From Stenopsyche tienmushanensis (taxonomy: Eukaryota > Arthropoda > Insecta > Trichoptera > Stenopsychidae): a DNA stretch of 64,000 nt. The stretch spans positions 1,364,001-1,428,000 of the forward strand of contig WACJ01000502.1 in NCBI GenBank assembly GCA_008973525.1. Direction: 5' to 3'. A program made the translations under genes and the position numbers. Each line of letters starts with the position of its first letter. The first letter of the stretch is position 1. Shown here one piece after another: positions 35,733 to 46,645 of this stretch. A model generated the notes under the pieces. It was not told where the DNA came from, did no database searches, and worked only from the letters and a program-made list of their open reading frames with translations.

Positions 35733-36187
35733 TGTAACGTTGAGGCGGAGGCACTCTCAGGGGCAGAGTCCCCGGGTGGCTCCCGGGTACTCGTCGGGAT
35801 AACCGCGCTAATGCACGGGTCCGTTATTCTAATGGGCCGTGATGTTGCTGGATGAATGGATGGGAATAGACGGGCGTCAAATAGAAAGACTCTCTTCTCT
35901 AAATAACTATTTATTCCACACTAGGGAGAGAGAGAGAAATAGAGTTCTGGTTGCAGGAGGTACAACCTCCCGCAGCCAAGGCTAACCGACGACTCTCCCG
36001 ACTCCCGCCTCCTGAGCGTCACTACCCAACCGGCAACGGTGCACGCGCAAGAAGCGATCGGTCGGTACGCAGGTGTAATGTCTCCACAGGGCCACAAGAG
36101 ATGGCGCTGTTAAAATAAATAATTGCATCTGAAGAGAGATAGAAGATGTTTCTGTTAAGAGCGCTAATACGTAGGGATGGTTTTACA
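35733..36187 (-). mobile_element. Solo LTR, long form (LTR family A)
   Basis: The limits TGTAACGTTGAGG (35733) and GGTTTTACA (36187) give a 455-bp LTR. It has AGAGTCCCCGGGTGGCTCCC near its plus-strand start, like 49418, then on the minus strand the AATAAATAGTTATTTAGAGA signal, a hairpin at 35950-35978, ACCGTTGCCGG and GCGCTCTTAACAG. The 5-bp flanks, ATTAC and TCGCA, do not match, so the insertion has been altered or the ends are slightly misplaced. No internal region remains. Confidence 0.75.
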
Positions 36188-36328
36188 TCGCAGAGAAGAG
36201 GGATGATGAACCGTTGATGCTCCGGTTTTCCAAAGGGGGGAGAAATTAATCGATCCCCTTTTTTGAGATCCTAATTTTCTTTCTTTCTTGATTGTGTTTT
36301 AAAATGTTCCAATATTTATATACTCTAA
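36188..36328. other. Spacer between two LTR insertions
   Basis: 141 bp between the solo LTR and the non-autonomous LTR element. It contains a C/T-rich run (TTTTCTTTCTTTCTTG near 36277) but nothing recognisable. Confidence 0.4.
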
Positions 36329-37061
36329 TGTAACGTGGACGCCCTCTGCCGAATTTCGGGGCCCAGTTATCTTCGCCGCGGACCGGTCGCTTTTCTTCTT
36401 CTATCCTTCCGGCGCGCGACGGTATCCTCAGCGCGGGTTTTCCAATAACCCACGGCTGCCGCGTCTCCCGAAACGTCGGCGAAAAGGGACTCAAATAATG
36501 GGGAGGGGGTGGTGGATGGTGAATCTTCGGACGATGAGTTTCAAAGATGGTCTCTTCTTTAATATTTTATTCTTCGTACTTCATGGAGGCTACGGTTGCG
36601 AGGCGAATTTCAACACTACTCGCTCAATCAAAGTTACGTCAGGGACTCAGACTCGGGACTCAGGACTGACTGTATAGCGAACCTGAACTTCTTTTATACT
36701 CGGTTCAATGATCCCCTTCTCTTGCATCGATCTTTCTGGAGGCCAATTGCATTGCGTAGTTGTATCGGAATTTTTATGATGATTGCTGCTGATCCTATTG
36801 CTGAATTGATATGGCGCTTCGAGCGCGTTCTATCATTGTTATCTGATCCTACGGAATGCTAATCGTCCTTCCAGAAAGGTCGATCATTTGATGCTTTTAT
36901 AAACAAGAGTCTTTATTATGGTCGTTAAGATACGAGAATTGATGGATCATTTAACCGAGTATCGTTACGCTTCTAGAAATTCTTTCCCTTGAAATGGAAA
37001 TTTCCAGGCTTGCACGGCAACCCTGTCTCTTTGGTTGGGGATTTCCCAACTCCACGTTACA
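36329..37061 (-). repeat. 3' LTR of the non-autonomous element
   Basis: On the minus strand it is bounded by TGTAACGTGG and CCACGTTACA. A TATA box (TATAAAAG on the minus strand) is at 36691-36698 and a poly(A) signal (AATAAA) at 36566-36571. Open frames on either strand inside the LTR, of 82 and 88 codons, recur in the other LTR only because the LTRs are copies. Confidence 0.93.
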
Positions 37062-37074
37062 CTCCCCCCGACTT
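37062..37074 (-). other. Polypurine tract
   Basis: On the minus strand AAGTCGGGGGGAG lies immediately upstream of the 3' LTR. This is the position and composition of the RNase H-resistant primer for plus-strand DNA synthesis. Confidence 0.8.
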
Positions 37075-38022
37075 AAAAATTGAATCGTCCCGATTAATTT
37101 ACATCTGCACCTCGCACCCGTACCTTTCCGTATACATTTACAATAACTTCAAATACAATTAAATTGACATGACACAAAGCATAAGGACAACTGTAACAGT
37201 TCCAAAATTAACATAACTTGATCGTAACTTTCACATTCTTATTGGTTACAAAAACTTATTCAAATTTAATATCATCTAATTGGTTAACTTATCCGTAACT
37301 TATAACTATTTCTGGGCCTAGAATTAACTTAAAGCTAAGTCACAAATTTAACCAATTTCTTAATAACTATAACCTTCATGAAAGCGCTTTTTATTTCAAC
37401 TCTACTCTAGTACCGTCAAACATATGCCATTGCCGCTGTCGCCACGTGATTCTAGTAGATTCTACTTCTCCCTCTGTCCGTGCATCTATTTCGCGAGTAC
37501 GTCTCCCTTTAGTTTCTCCGAGGTCTCCCATGAACCTCTTTCGACACGGAATCACCAGTCCGGTCGCCTGAAGTCATCTCCACCAAGACGTCGAACATCC
37601 GGTTCGGCGTCTGCGCGAATAACCAACCCAACCGCAGTAGTTACAGGTTAAGAGCTAGTACTCCTTCGAGTATCGCGGATGACTCTAACTACTTCACAAT
37701 AATCTCATTATTCTCTCAAAATACGCGTATTTCACTTACAACATATACTCGCGTCTCCGAAAATAATCACAAATTAATCGACGACAAAATCGAATGCACG
37801 ACAATAATTCCCTCTATAAAAGCGGTGGCATTAGTAGACATAACGGTACTTACATTTTGTTTTCTTAAACTTAGACATCAACACGTTAGACATAACATCA
37901 CATTAACTTATCTTAAACTTAAGATACGACCTTCACAATCAAGACTTCTCACTTAACCCATATAACTTCTGCTTATTTATTCGATTTACTTACACTACTA
38001 CACTACACAATCTACGCATTAT

Positions 38023-38316
38023 TTACACTATACGATTCACTTTTACTTCGTACTCCCGTGCGGCGTCTGCATCTGGAGCCTTTCCCAAGACTCGTGCTGC
38101 ATCCTCAGTGGCAGCATCTTCTTCGCTCTCGCATTGCCTCTGCTTCCTTGGCGTTTCATCCTCTTGTTGCACATACATTCGCGATTCTTCTATTTCTCGC
38201 TGCCTCCTCTGTTGGGCACTGTTGCTTAATTCCTCCATGTCAGCGGCCCTGTTTGGTGTTGATCGTCCTGACGTTGAGACAGCTCCCTCCGTGACGGCGG
38301 TCCTTTTCTTCGGCAT
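38023..38316 (-). CDS. 97-codon open frame of the non-autonomous LTR element
   Basis: The ATG at 38316 lies 20 bp downstream of the primer binding site, where gag normally starts. The protein starts MPKKRTAVTEGAVSTSGRST, then has a Gln/Arg/Glu-rich stretch (AQQRRQREIEESRMYVQQED) likely to be a charged helix or coiled coil, and ends EYEVKVNRIV. Gag proteins of insect gypsy or BEL/Pao elements are usually several hundred residues, so this is at most an N-terminal Gag relic or a small accessory protein. No zinc knuckle (CCHC) is present. Downstream internal sequence to 37062 has no further supported frame. It may help package the RNA with a helper's Gag, which is inference. Confidence 0.55.
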   Translation of the reverse strand: MPKKRTAVTEGAVSTSGRSTPNRAADMEELSNSAQQRRQREIEESRMYVQQEDETPRKQRQCESEEDAATEDAARVLGKAPDADAAREYEVKVNRIV

Positions 38317-38335
38317 AGCCGACGTTCAGCCGTGG

Positions 38336-38353
38336 ATCCCACTTCTGACACCA
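38336..38353 (-). other. Primer binding site, tRNA-Leu type
   Basis: On the minus strand, one base after the 5' LTR, the sequence is TGGTGTCAGAAGTGGGAT. Its complement, ATCCCACTTCTGACACCA, matches the acceptor and T-stem end plus CCA of eukaryotic tRNA-Leu as I recall it, over 18 bases. This is where reverse transcription starts. Confidence 0.85.
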
Positions 38354-38354
38354 G

Positions 38355-39087
38355 TGTAACGTGGACGCCCTCTGCCGAATTTCGGGGCCCAGTTATCTTC
38401 GCCGCGGACCGGTCGCTTTTCTTCTTCTATCCTTCCGGCGCGCGACGGTATCCTCAGCGCGGGTTTTCCAATAACCCACGGCTGCCGCGTCTCCCGAAAC
38501 GTCGGCGAAAAGGGACTCAAATAATGGGGAGGGGGTGGTGGATGGTGAATCTTCGGACGATGAGTTTCAAAGATGGTCTCTTCTTTAATATTTTATTCTT
38601 CGTACTTCATGGAGGCTACGGTTGCGAGGCGAATTTCAACACTACTCGCTCAATCAAAGTTACGTCAGGGACTCAGACTCGGGACTCAGGACTGACTGTA
38701 TAGCGAACCTGAACTTCTTTTATACTCGGTTCAATGATCCCCTTCTCTTGCATCGATCTTTCTGGAGGCCAATTGCATTGCGTAGTTGTATCGGAATTTT
38801 TATGATGATTGCTGCTGATCCTATTGCTGAATTGATATGGCGCTTCGAGCGCGTTCTATCATTGTTATCTGATCCTACGGAATGCTAATCGTCCTTCCAG
38901 AAAGGTCGATCATTTGATGCTTTTATAAACAAGAGTCTTTATTATGGTCGTTAAGATACGAGAATTGATGGATCATTTAACCGAGTATCGTTACGCTTCT
39001 AGAAATTCTTTCCCTTGAAATGGAAATTTCCAGGCTTGCACGGCAACCCTGTCTCTTTGGTTGGGGATTTCCCAACTCCACGTTACA
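38355..39087 (-). repeat. 5' LTR of the non-autonomous element
   Basis: Same sequence as 36329-37061, offset by 2026 bp. As the upstream LTR in the minus orientation it supplies the promoter. Confidence 0.93.
38694..38724 (-). promoter_or_regulatory. LTR promoter: TATA box and likely start site
   Basis: On the minus strand TATAAAAG (38717-38724) is followed about 25-30 bases later by TACAGTCAGTCC, which resembles an arthropod initiator. Transcription from here would start within the LTR and end after the AATAAA of the downstream LTR at 36566-36571. Confidence 0.65.
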
Positions 39088-39318
39088 CTTAATATTTCTC
39101 TCTTTCTTCTTTCTCTATTTATTAAAATAATAAATTTAATTTCACGTTTTAAAACAAAGAGAAAGAGCAAAAGGGAGAGGCAATATTAGATTATATAAAT
39201 ATCAGTGCATTTCAAAGCCCAATCTTAACAAAAACAGATGCATTATTGCCAATCACATATTAAAACAATATAAATATCAACATAAAAATATGTTCGCCAC
39301 AGACAGAACATAATTAGA

Positions 39319-39407
39319 TCACAACCTTCAGCAATCAACAAAATTCAGTACAGTCGAAAGCACAATCAGTCGTTGACGACCACCCTACCTGTACAGACGT
39401 ACCTGTC
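39319..39407 (+). repeat. Degenerate repeat, right copy
   Basis: Inverted partner of 35478-35556. It continues into a GC-rich stretch to about 39500 that contains TATATATAAG at about 39467, a possible TATA box, suggesting the 5' end or an LTR of some retroelement. That last point is inference. Confidence 0.5.
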
Positions 39408-39499
39408 CCCCCCGACTATGCCACCGTCCCGCCCTCCGTGTCATCCCGGTTCGGACATTTCGCGACGTATATATAAGTGGGTGCGTCCCAGGGGCTCTT

Positions 39500-42400
39500 C
39501 TTCCCGGCGATCTCGCCAACACCTGTTGCCTTACACAGCATTTTGAAATAGCCAAAAATAGAAGATTAACCTAAATGAGGAAACCATCTAGTCTTGAATT
39601 TACCTGTGTAAATTACATGTAGAAGAAAAGATACCGTCAAGTAGGACTTCACCTTATCCCGGCAACGCCATTGCAAGAAAAATAAGGACTGAACTCTTTG
39701 TACGTCAGAAAATATATTTTAGTAAAATCATCAAAGCATTTCAAAACGTTTTTCACTGTCTTCCTAGAAAAACCGTTTAGTCTTTACCAATCCGCCACAC
39801 TCCCTATAAGACAGTCGTGAAAGCGCCCTTAGATATGTTCACCCAGGTAATCCGTTGAGTGAACATTCCAAATAAAACTCGGAGGGCATACTATCTTCAA
39901 TATTGAGCTAATGAAGAAGTGAATGTATAACACAAAAAAGATGGATGTAACCCTTTCCTATTAATGGATATTGAAGAAGTCTTAATTCTGCAAAGGACTA
40001 CTTTAATTTTGTTCTATGATGATGAGGACTTTCATATTTTGATATGTCGATTTGATTAAAAGAATAGCATAAATACATAATGCTGAAAAGTTTCATAGAT
40101 CCTTGTTCTAAAAATTGTTTCTTAACTAATAAGATCTATAGCATCCTAAAATATTAATTTGAGGGGTGTTAAATAGAAAATATTTTTTGAAATGGACTTT
40201 AAATTGAAAAAGTGGGAAAAGGTAAATTTTAATTTAAAAATCTTGAATTTAATTTTGAATCCTATGTCTAATTGGCTTATTTTATTATTTTGAGCTTTTC
40301 AAATTGATGCTGGAGATTTTAATAAATGCTATGCGTATGCTAAGGTATGCAAGATGGTGGTGGTACTCCACTCGCCGGTGGCCTCTGCGCAAAAGGGCCA
40401 CTGAAGGTGCCTTCCAAGGATACCATCCCGGTGATATATGACAAGGTCAGAGGTAATATCATCACATCGAAGAGGTTTTTTAACGTGTTCCAGCAATTGG
40501 AGGGTGAAGCAGTTCGCATGCCGGGCGCGTCCGCCCACCCTGCTGGTGGAGGATTACGTCGACCATGGCATTAGTGGCTCTTAAATCGCACGTTAAGCGC
40601 CAGTCCTCCGAGATACGCTTGTTAAGCAAATTTCTTGCTCACCCGCTTCCTCCACTACTTTAATCTGTCCGGGATTATCTCGGCTTCCTTTATTTTCCGC
40701 AGCTGCTTTGTTTCTCAGTCGGGAACGAAACGGATATTTCCTGGTACGCACGCCCGCCTCCGCACATAAGTGGACGAATCCCAATTAAATCTCCATACAG
40801 CGCGAAGGACAATTGAATCACTTATTCCAAGCACCACATTTGCTCTGGAAACCGACTGTGAAATAATACAATGGAATTAGAACTAAATAGCTACGTCTTC
40901 TGCAATGCCGTTTACCATTAGTGCCTGCATATATCTTCCCGAATATCGTCTTGGGAACGAGCCTAGAATGACCCAGTATTTCCAAAATATTTGCTACGCA
41001 ACGAAATGAGCTGCTCACCTTTACCTTCCATCTAAGATTACTTAATCCTGAAAGTTAAATAAAAAGATGAATATACTAATTTTTCAATACGACCCTTAAA
41101 GTTATGCAAATAAATGCTAAAATTCAAAAATATACCCACTTTTAATCTTAGAATTAAGCATTTAAAAGAAATTAAATATTTTTTTATGAATAATTTAATA
41201 CAAAATTTAAATGAATAATGTAATTATTTTCAACCCCTAATCTAAAATTTGACCTTCAAATTATGATCTAAGCAGATCTATGGTCACTCTCTGTTTCAAA
41301 TTAACGAAAGACTTTATAACTCGACATTATACTAAAGTTTTTTATATTAATTTTGGATAGTACTGTATATGCCCATAAAAATTGCATTGAATCATATTTT
41401 TCTCTGTCTTCTTTCATGCCGCTCAATGACAATCTCTGAGCATTGAAAAGCTTTAGAGCGTGAAGGACTATTATTTTTATTGCCATTAATCCCACCCTGC
41501 TTATGTTGATCCTGTTATTGAAAAAAAAATTTGATTTATGTTCATTTATGTATTGCAACCGAAATTTTAAATCCACTTTATATGATTTTCCATATAAAAA
41601 TTCACTTAATAATTATATTGTTAGTTTGCAAATATTATCATAACACTAAGCTGAGTTTTTGTAATTGAAGATGCATTTAACAGTATATACAAGGAGTAAA
41701 TTGAATATCAGAATAGAGGCGGTTGATCTGATATATTAAAAATTTCGATCTCCAAAATTTGTTGGTAAATTGAAAAAAAATCCACAATCTGAATACATTG
41801 AGGATCTATAAATCGAGATCAAGAAACACTCTGAATGTTATTTTAAAATAATAAAAAAATATTCTAAATGTATATTTTATTATTAAAATATTTCGTGTTG
41901 AAACGTTATTTTTCATTCATATTATTTTACATTTATTTTGGCCGCATGAGGTTGAATTCCTTTCAAGTACTTAATTCCCCACAGAATTCTTGCTGGTCGA
42001 TGGCTCTTCTTAATCCATCTCATTGAGGAATATCTTGATAGACCCTTTTTAATAAACAACCTTAATTCGCGCCCCATTAATTTCAATTTAACAGAATTAG
42101 CGACTTGGGAGCACTGCCGTTTCAGTGACTAAGAGCATCAATGAAAACCACTGGAATGTTCAAAAAACGTGGAAAATTTCCAACAACCATATTGCATTTG
42201 AATTTATTTAATATATTATTTTTCATATATATTTTATGATACCAATCAATATGATTATGATCGATAGAGGGCTTCTGCCCTCAATATAGACACGTCAGGC
42301 TAGACTAAGAGCCCTCCGGGAAGATGAATAATTCTAAGCTTTAAGAAGTACGTGTACAGGGATCTTGTACCGCAAAGTTAATAATTGTTTTCAAAACTCA

Positions 42401-42734
42401 CATCCCGCCTAAACAACCTTCAAGTTCTAACATTGGGAAGCATCACACAGTAAAGCTTTACTGTCTGGGCTATGTGCATTTCGTGTTGGTAAACACAATT
42501 AAATTAAGATTCAACACAACTGGAAGACTTCTCAGTGTCATTGTCCTACAGCAACAATAGGAAAATACGTGGAAGGTTTCTGTACTCGACGTCTCCTATA
42601 AAACTTGTGCGAAGCTCCACATGCGTTTCCCTAAACAACGAACTACTCAATTATTTTTCATCTTTAAATAATAATTAAATGTTTTTATAACAGCAGACTA
42701 AATAAATAATTTTATCCCGGCTTTGCCACATATA
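39500..42734. other. Unassigned DNA with GC islands at 40340-41040 and 41950-42130
   Basis: In the first island a 75-codon plus-strand frame (40347-40574) reads VPSKDTIPVIYDKVRGNIIT and SKRFFNVFQQLEGEAVRMPG. It has varied, GC-rich third positions and could be a decayed or real exon, but I recognise no family, and the opposite strand is open too (40329-40538). The rest is AT-rich with no supported gene. Confidence 0.3.
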
Positions 42735-42960
42735 TCAGGTCAATCCAAAAGTTCGTGCGCATTTTTGGATTTTTTTTAAATAGTGTAAATAAAACACTAT
42801 TTAACATTTTAATCAATGATATATTTACCTCCACTATCTACAATTTATCGCCATCTTACAGGTAACTTTTCAAATCTATTGCTGTGGAAAGACAATGGTT
42901 TCGAGTCAATAAAATCATGTTTCGAATTTAATTTTTCCCCAGTAAAAAAAATTTAAAGCA
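42735..42960 (+). mobile_element. Mariner-type end with decayed flank
   Basis: After TA (42733-42734) the sequence reads TCAGGTCAATCCAAAAGTTC then GTGCGCATTTTTGG, nearly the same as 13669. The following segment, with a TCGCCATCTTACAGGTAAC block, resembles the non-coding flank of insect mariner copies. No transposase frame or second end was found. Confidence 0.55.
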
Positions 42961-43069
42961 CGAAATAAGTGAAATCACTTGGGGTAATAAACAGGGAGTA
43001 AGCAGGATGCACCAAAAGCTCCCAAATAAATTCTCAAATTTTTTGCAATGTTTGACTTCTTTGACATCT

Positions 43070-43425
43070 TTATTCAAACACTGTGATGAGATACTCAATA
43101 TCTGGAAAAAACGTAGAGTTGCTAGTCACAAAGTCTTCTATACTGTTTTCGGTGATGTATTCGACATCAATGCTTTTTCTTTTCGGCCAATCTTCTATAT
43201 CTTCGATTATTAGTGCATCTACCATATTTCGCTTATCTTGAACTGAAAGTTCGTCGTCAAAGAATGCAAATGACACCAACTTTTCCGACAAGTACCATAA
43301 ATGGCCCAGTATTTTTTCATGGCAACTTTTGCCATTGTTTGGTTTATATTTTCAAAGAATACCAAGTCTTTTAATAATTGTACGTAGTTTCTTGGTGCTG
43401 AATATCCAACAGGGGCCAACCAATA
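43070..43425 (-). pseudogene. Frameshifted coding remnant, probably mobile-element protein
   Basis: Two overlapping minus-strand frames give one continuous-looking protein piece. 43219-43419 reads YVQLLKDLVFFENINQTMAK; 43070-43291 continues with SEKLVSFAFFDDELSVQDKR and NMVDALIIEDIEDWPKRKSI. A shift near 43300 separates them. The WYLSE-LV-LAFFD pattern recalls a protein I associate with insect repetitive, transposon-like genes of unknown function; I cannot name the family with confidence. Codon choice is AT-rich like its surroundings, and the start and end of the gene are missing. It is dead in this form. Confidence 0.45.
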
Positions 43426-46302
43426 TTCTATATATATTACGTCTGTGAAAAGACAAATATCTTTCTCAGTTTAAATTTAAAAAAAAAATCAAGTAACGCA
43501 TAGATTTAGCAATTCATTTAGCACGGTAAAGACCAGCAGGTCTCCTAAAGGTAACTCCTTTTTCAGGACTTCCTCCCAAGAATATAAGAAATAAGGACCA
43601 CCCTAATGTACACTATTAATTTTTATCGCTGCAGATTTGCCATATGAAAGTAAAAAAATAGTTAAATTGTGTTTTAAAGCTATTGCTAGTGTAAAACTGT
43701 GTTTTATTCACACTATAAATGATAAAAACTCGATCAAACACTAACGCTTTTTAAAAATGCATATTTTGTTGCAGTTTGACATCGATGCTCATTGAAAAAT
43801 ATTATATTTGCATTACATTCAGCTCTCATCTTTATGTGGGTTACATGCACTGACTTTTTTCATCAGGATCTATTTACCATGTTTTATACCGATTGCCAAT
43901 TCCATGAATGGCCTTTCAGATGCTTCTGCTTTACAATTTCTAATTGTTAAAAATGTTGTCATCAACAAACACCGTAATTGCAATTCTTTCAATTTGTGCA
44001 ATACAACTGGAACATGCGGGTCAAGCAAGCTTCAGTTATATTTTTGCTTTATTTTATTGCTATAAATTCGAAAGCAAACGCTAATTTAATTTGGCTTTAG
44101 CTACTCATGTCGTACATTATCAAAAGCTTATGTTATGTCTAAAACATCGTTGACTTTATTAATATTTAGATCTGATATTATATGACGATATGTTTATGAC
44201 TGCATAGCAAAATTACCATTGCTTAAAAATCATAAGAATTTAGTTCCATTATAAAATTTTTAATATTTTTATTTAACATTTTTCCACATCATTGCATCTA
44301 AATTTCCGTCCCAAGGAAGTTTAATGTTTTTTCTTGTTAATATATGTAATCTCTAGATTAAACGGATTTACTTTATATTTCCAAGTTTTACTTACTTCCC
44401 CTCGTGCAACATTTTGACATTGGATATCAATGATCTCAAATTTCATTATGATATATAAGAGGGGGCTGCTGCCATTGGGATCGATGATGCATTACTGGCG
44501 CCATCGTCTGCGTAAGCTGTCCTGAATAACATACATGTAACAAGAAGCACTAATTTCATCGACGCCAATGGACACTGGTTAAATAACAATTAAATTTAAT
44601 TCAGTTATGAAATGAAATTTTATGAAAACCTTGAGTTCTCGCCACGTATATAATTATTTATTCTTCATAATGCAGGATGTCAATTATCCAATTTATTTAT
44701 TCTTGTAGGCAGTACGTACACGCCAGGCTTGAATTGGTGTCATTCTCGATGGCACATAATGAGAGCCTTGTTTTCGAATTTTATCGCCGCTCTCCATTGT
44801 GTCATTGATTTGTCTGATGTTAAAAGAGGCAATGGCGGAACTGCGTTACCTGAACCGTCATGGTGTAATCATGGGTCGCTTAATCAATAGATTTACGCGT
44901 TCGGAACACATCATTAAACCGTCGGATTCGAGCACATCATTAACTTTGCGAAATTAAACACGGCAATAACTTTCAAAGTGATTTAGGCCGGTTCGGTCCG
45001 CGAAAGACGGAAAAGGGGCCGGGGCTCGCCAGGGCCCCCACAGGCCGGGAGGCTCCTCCCGGGGGGCGGGTGAGATTTGAATTTAAATAGGACTCGAGCA
45101 CGCACACTGTATAAAATAAAACGCCAATATAAAAACAAATTAGAGAGCCGATCGGGGTTTTTTACCCGGGGAAGAACCGGGTGGCTGCGGATCTCGCTCA
45201 CCCCTTTTCATTATGCCGATCGCTGAACGATACCGGTTCAACCAGGCCATGAAAAAAAACAACCAGTGGCAATGCTATTTTCCCGTTTCTTTGTTATTTA
45301 TTCACTCATATTTCAGTGGAAATTAGACGACGGGCACTTGCGGCCCTGCACGTAAAACAACCGCCCTGTAGGCTTTTATGTTTTGTGATTTTGAGCATCG
45401 CACAAGAGACATACATGTGTAACGACCCACAACAAAGGGCATAATACTCGAAACGATTACACTCCTGTATGATCGATCGACATGTTTTGGTACTTTATGG
45501 AATACCTAATATAATATTTTAAATTCATATCACAATTTTTAAAAGTAAATTTGCTCAAAGATAATGTTTCTCAGTTCATTATGTGTCATTAAAATAGCTT
45601 ATTGTAAATCTAATTGTAATAAGATCAAATATTAGTGAGCATTTTTGGAAAAGAAACATTAAATTCAAACATTTCACGTTTATAACGAGCACACACATTA
45701 TCACCATAGATTTATCATACTAAATTTTAATGCATTTTTTGAATTTAAGAATAAACCTGAGCTACCAAAAATAAATTAAGCATCATTATGGTTATACGAA
45801 TCTAATTTTAAATAATTATTTTAAAAAAATAATGTGAATAAAATGTATTAAATTCAAGTATAACGCTTATAACGAGTATCAGCCAATCAAAGCAATATAT
45901 GCTTTTTATAACCCTGTGATTGAATTGGCTTCAAAGATACACATCCATATATATAATAAACAATTTCACTTCCGGATTTGACACATTCGATAATGAAACT
46001 GAACAGAACAAGCAAATGCAAAATTATTTACTTACTCATGGCATTGTATTCCAAGATCAAACGAGACGTTTAATCAATCAATCCTTCGAAACCTTTTGTC
46101 AATCGAGTCGAACTTATTTAAATAGTTCAACGATGCAGCCCTTCATCCCTTGACAAAGGCGATATATAAGTACATTAAATCAAATGTAAATCTATATCTC
46201 ATTAACTGAATATTCCTACTCTATAATAAAACAAGATTGTAAGACATAAGCTGTTTTTTTATGTGCACTTGGGTCTGTTTTCATGCGATAGATACGTTCC
46301 AC
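43426..46302. other. Unassigned DNA with GC island at about 44480-45430
   Basis: The core at 44985-45215 is the most GC-rich part of the window (blocks such as GGGGCCGGGGCTCGCCAGGG and GGCTCCTCCCGGGGGGCGGG). A 72-codon minus frame there (44983-45201) has no recognised content. The island contains TTTAAATAGG and TATAAAATAAAAC, so a promoter is conceivable. Flanks are AT-rich. Confidence 0.35.
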
Positions 46303-46645
46303 GGGGAATCGCATAAAAAAATAATTGAACTACATACAAAACTGGGGGATAGGTTCCATTATTTTTAAAAACCGCATAACTTCAAATCAATGTGAGAGAA
46401 TGTACCAAGAATCGCATAAAAAAGTTAATAAAAATAGAAATTCAACAATAGGGAAAAATTAGAATTAGAACAATAAGGAACGTGACCAATAAGCGCTACG
46501 TGGTGGGGATAAAAGTTGTCACTTTAACGATTGTAACCTGCTCTAGTCTAATTTTTTTATGCGCATTCGCATAAAAAAAGACTTGAACTTCATACAAAAA
46601 TGAGGGATAGGATCCATTACATTTCAAAATCGTATAACTTCAAAA
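46303..46645. repeat. Two direct repeat units of the TTTTATGCGAT MITE family
   Basis: About 85 bp at 46303-46390 (CGCATAAAAAAATAATTGAAC, then ACAAAACTGGGGGATAGGTT and CCATTATTTTTAAAAACCGC) recurs at 46560-46645 (CGCATAAAAAAAGACTTGAA, AATGAGGGATAGGATCCATT). Between them, 46412-46470 matches in reverse complement the 33030-33105 part of the MITE at 32841. This is a rearranged or nested relic of that family. Confidence 0.6.

Larger units (their letters stand above)
36329..39087 (-). mobile_element. Complete non-autonomous LTR retrotransposon
   Basis: Two direct 733-bp LTRs (36329-37061 and 38355-39087) enclose a 1293-bp internal region. I found no difference between the LTRs on reading them side by side, so insertion or LTR homogenisation is recent. 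Polarity is minus: a tRNA-Leu primer binding site adjoins the right LTR and a polypurine tract adjoins the left LTR. The internal region has no protease, reverse transcriptase, RNase H or integrase, only a 97-codon frame. It must be mobilised by proteins of an autonomous relative, fitting the TRIM/LARD type. The terminal TGTAACGTGG/CCACGTTACA is a 10-bp inverted repeat. The 5-bp flanks (TCTAA, CTTAA) are not identical. Confidence 0.93.

Noticed and set aside
36246..36494. 82- and 88-codon frames in the LTRs (also at 38326-38520 and 38622-38888) as conserved genes
   Set aside because: They are duplicated only because the two LTRs are copies of each other, and they overlap the promoter and poly(A) regions.
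38058..38359. Plus-strand frames opposite the 97-codon ORF
   Set aside because: They are antisense to the element's transcription direction shown by the primer site and polypurine tract.
44983..45201. 72-codon frame in the GC-rich core as an exon
   Set aside because: The GC-rich sequence has few stops in any frame and the peptide has no recognisable domain.
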